6,129 nucleotides of DNA, from the NCBI GenBank assembly GCA_029932545.1, contig JAOZPW010000095.1, positions 1 through 6,129 of the forward strand. The letters run 5' to 3'. Each line of letters starts with the position of its first letter. Within the stretch, counting starts at the first letter, position 1. The position numbers were made by a program, and so were the translations under genes. Below, piece by piece: positions 5,935 to 6,129 of this stretch. The stretch is from Thermoanaerobaculales bacterium (lineage in GTDB: Bacteria; Acidobacteriota; Thermoanaerobaculia; Thermoanaerobaculales; Sulfomarinibacteraceae). The notes under the pieces were generated by a model, which was given only the letters and a program-made list of their open reading frames with translations, was not told where the DNA came from and did no database searches.

Positions 5935-6129
5935 CTACTCAATTGCGTATTCGAGAATTCTCTTGCGGTCGCCCTCCGACATCATCCGGAGCCGAACGAC
6001 GTACTGAGTAACCAACGGTTGGCCGGTGCCCTCGACTGGCAGCATTCCCTCAAATATCTTGCGGGCTGCACTGCGAGTGTCGATGCTGACCCTTTTACGA
6101 CCGCCGTGAATCATAGTGGCTACACGGGA
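5935..6129 (-). CDS. C-terminal part of a convergent protein, unidentified
   Basis: On the minus strand an open frame enters from the right edge and ends at TAG (complement of 5935-5937), giving 64 residues with no internal stop. The visible part includes RKRVSIDTRSAARKIFEGML and ends RMMSEGDRKRILEYAIE. The composition, rich in charged residues with an amphipathic C-terminal helix, looks like real protein, and the frame is in the correct position for a convergent neighbour. The C-terminal SEGDRKRILEY segment recalls the ends of some PilZ-domain proteins, but the upstream part does not show the PilZ signature within the window. I leave it unassigned. An internal methionine (ATG complement at 6112-6114) could be the start, giving a 59-residue protein, but no clear ribosome site precedes it and a start beyond the window is equally possible. 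Confidence 0.55.
   Translation of the reverse strand, partial: SRVATMIHGGRKRVSIDTRSAARKIFEGMLPVEGTGQPLVTQYVVRLRMMSEGDRKRILEYAIE

Noticed and set aside
1..6129. CRISPR array, tRNA, rRNA or insertion sequence
   Set aside because: No regularly spaced repeats, cloverleaf-like sequence, ribosomal RNA motifs or transposase domains were seen on either strand.

Overview
The window reads as chromosomal sequence from a Gram-negative, probably anaerobic bacterium. The reasons are an outer-membrane porin with a Sec signal peptide, a near-perfect sigma-54 promoter, a large oxygen-sensitive radical SAM enzyme, and GC-rich genes set in more AT-rich intergenic DNA. A Desulfobacterota/deltaproteobacterial origin is my best guess. 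It rests on general resemblance (DUF5714 fusion, TCAGCTG-type heptamer repeats at the left edge) and not on any marker gene.

Layout: 1-349 has no convincing gene. It holds a short heptamer-repeat tract, a 24-nt inverted repeat around about 130 nt, and the likely promoter/operator of the next gene. 350-3508 (+) encodes one 1052-residue multidomain protein: a PqqD/RRE-like N-terminus, a radical SAM core with CxxxCxxC, a SPASM-like region that has lost several expected cysteines, an ArsM-like SAM methyltransferase keeping three cysteines that match the arsenite-binding set, and a cysteine-rich DUF5714 domain. 3509-3774 is a regulatory intergenic region with a sigma-54 -24/-12 element and candidate enhancer-binding repeats. 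3775-4932 (+) encodes an OprO/OprP-like porin and ends in a strong intrinsic terminator at 4957-4991. 5019-5825 (+) encodes a secreted protein of unknown function with two small beta-rich domains joined by a proline-rich linker. 5935-6129 (-) is the C-terminal end of a convergent gene that runs off the right edge.

The genes do not look like one operon. The porin has its own sigma-54 promoter and its own terminator, and the third gene starts 28 nt beyond that terminator. The main point of interest is the fusion protein. It joins radical SAM chemistry, an ArsM-type methyltransferase and DUF5714 in one chain, which suggests consecutive steps on one bound substrate, possibly an arsenical or another thiophilic element compound. 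That substrate is inferred from the methyltransferase cysteines; no other arsenic gene is visible here.
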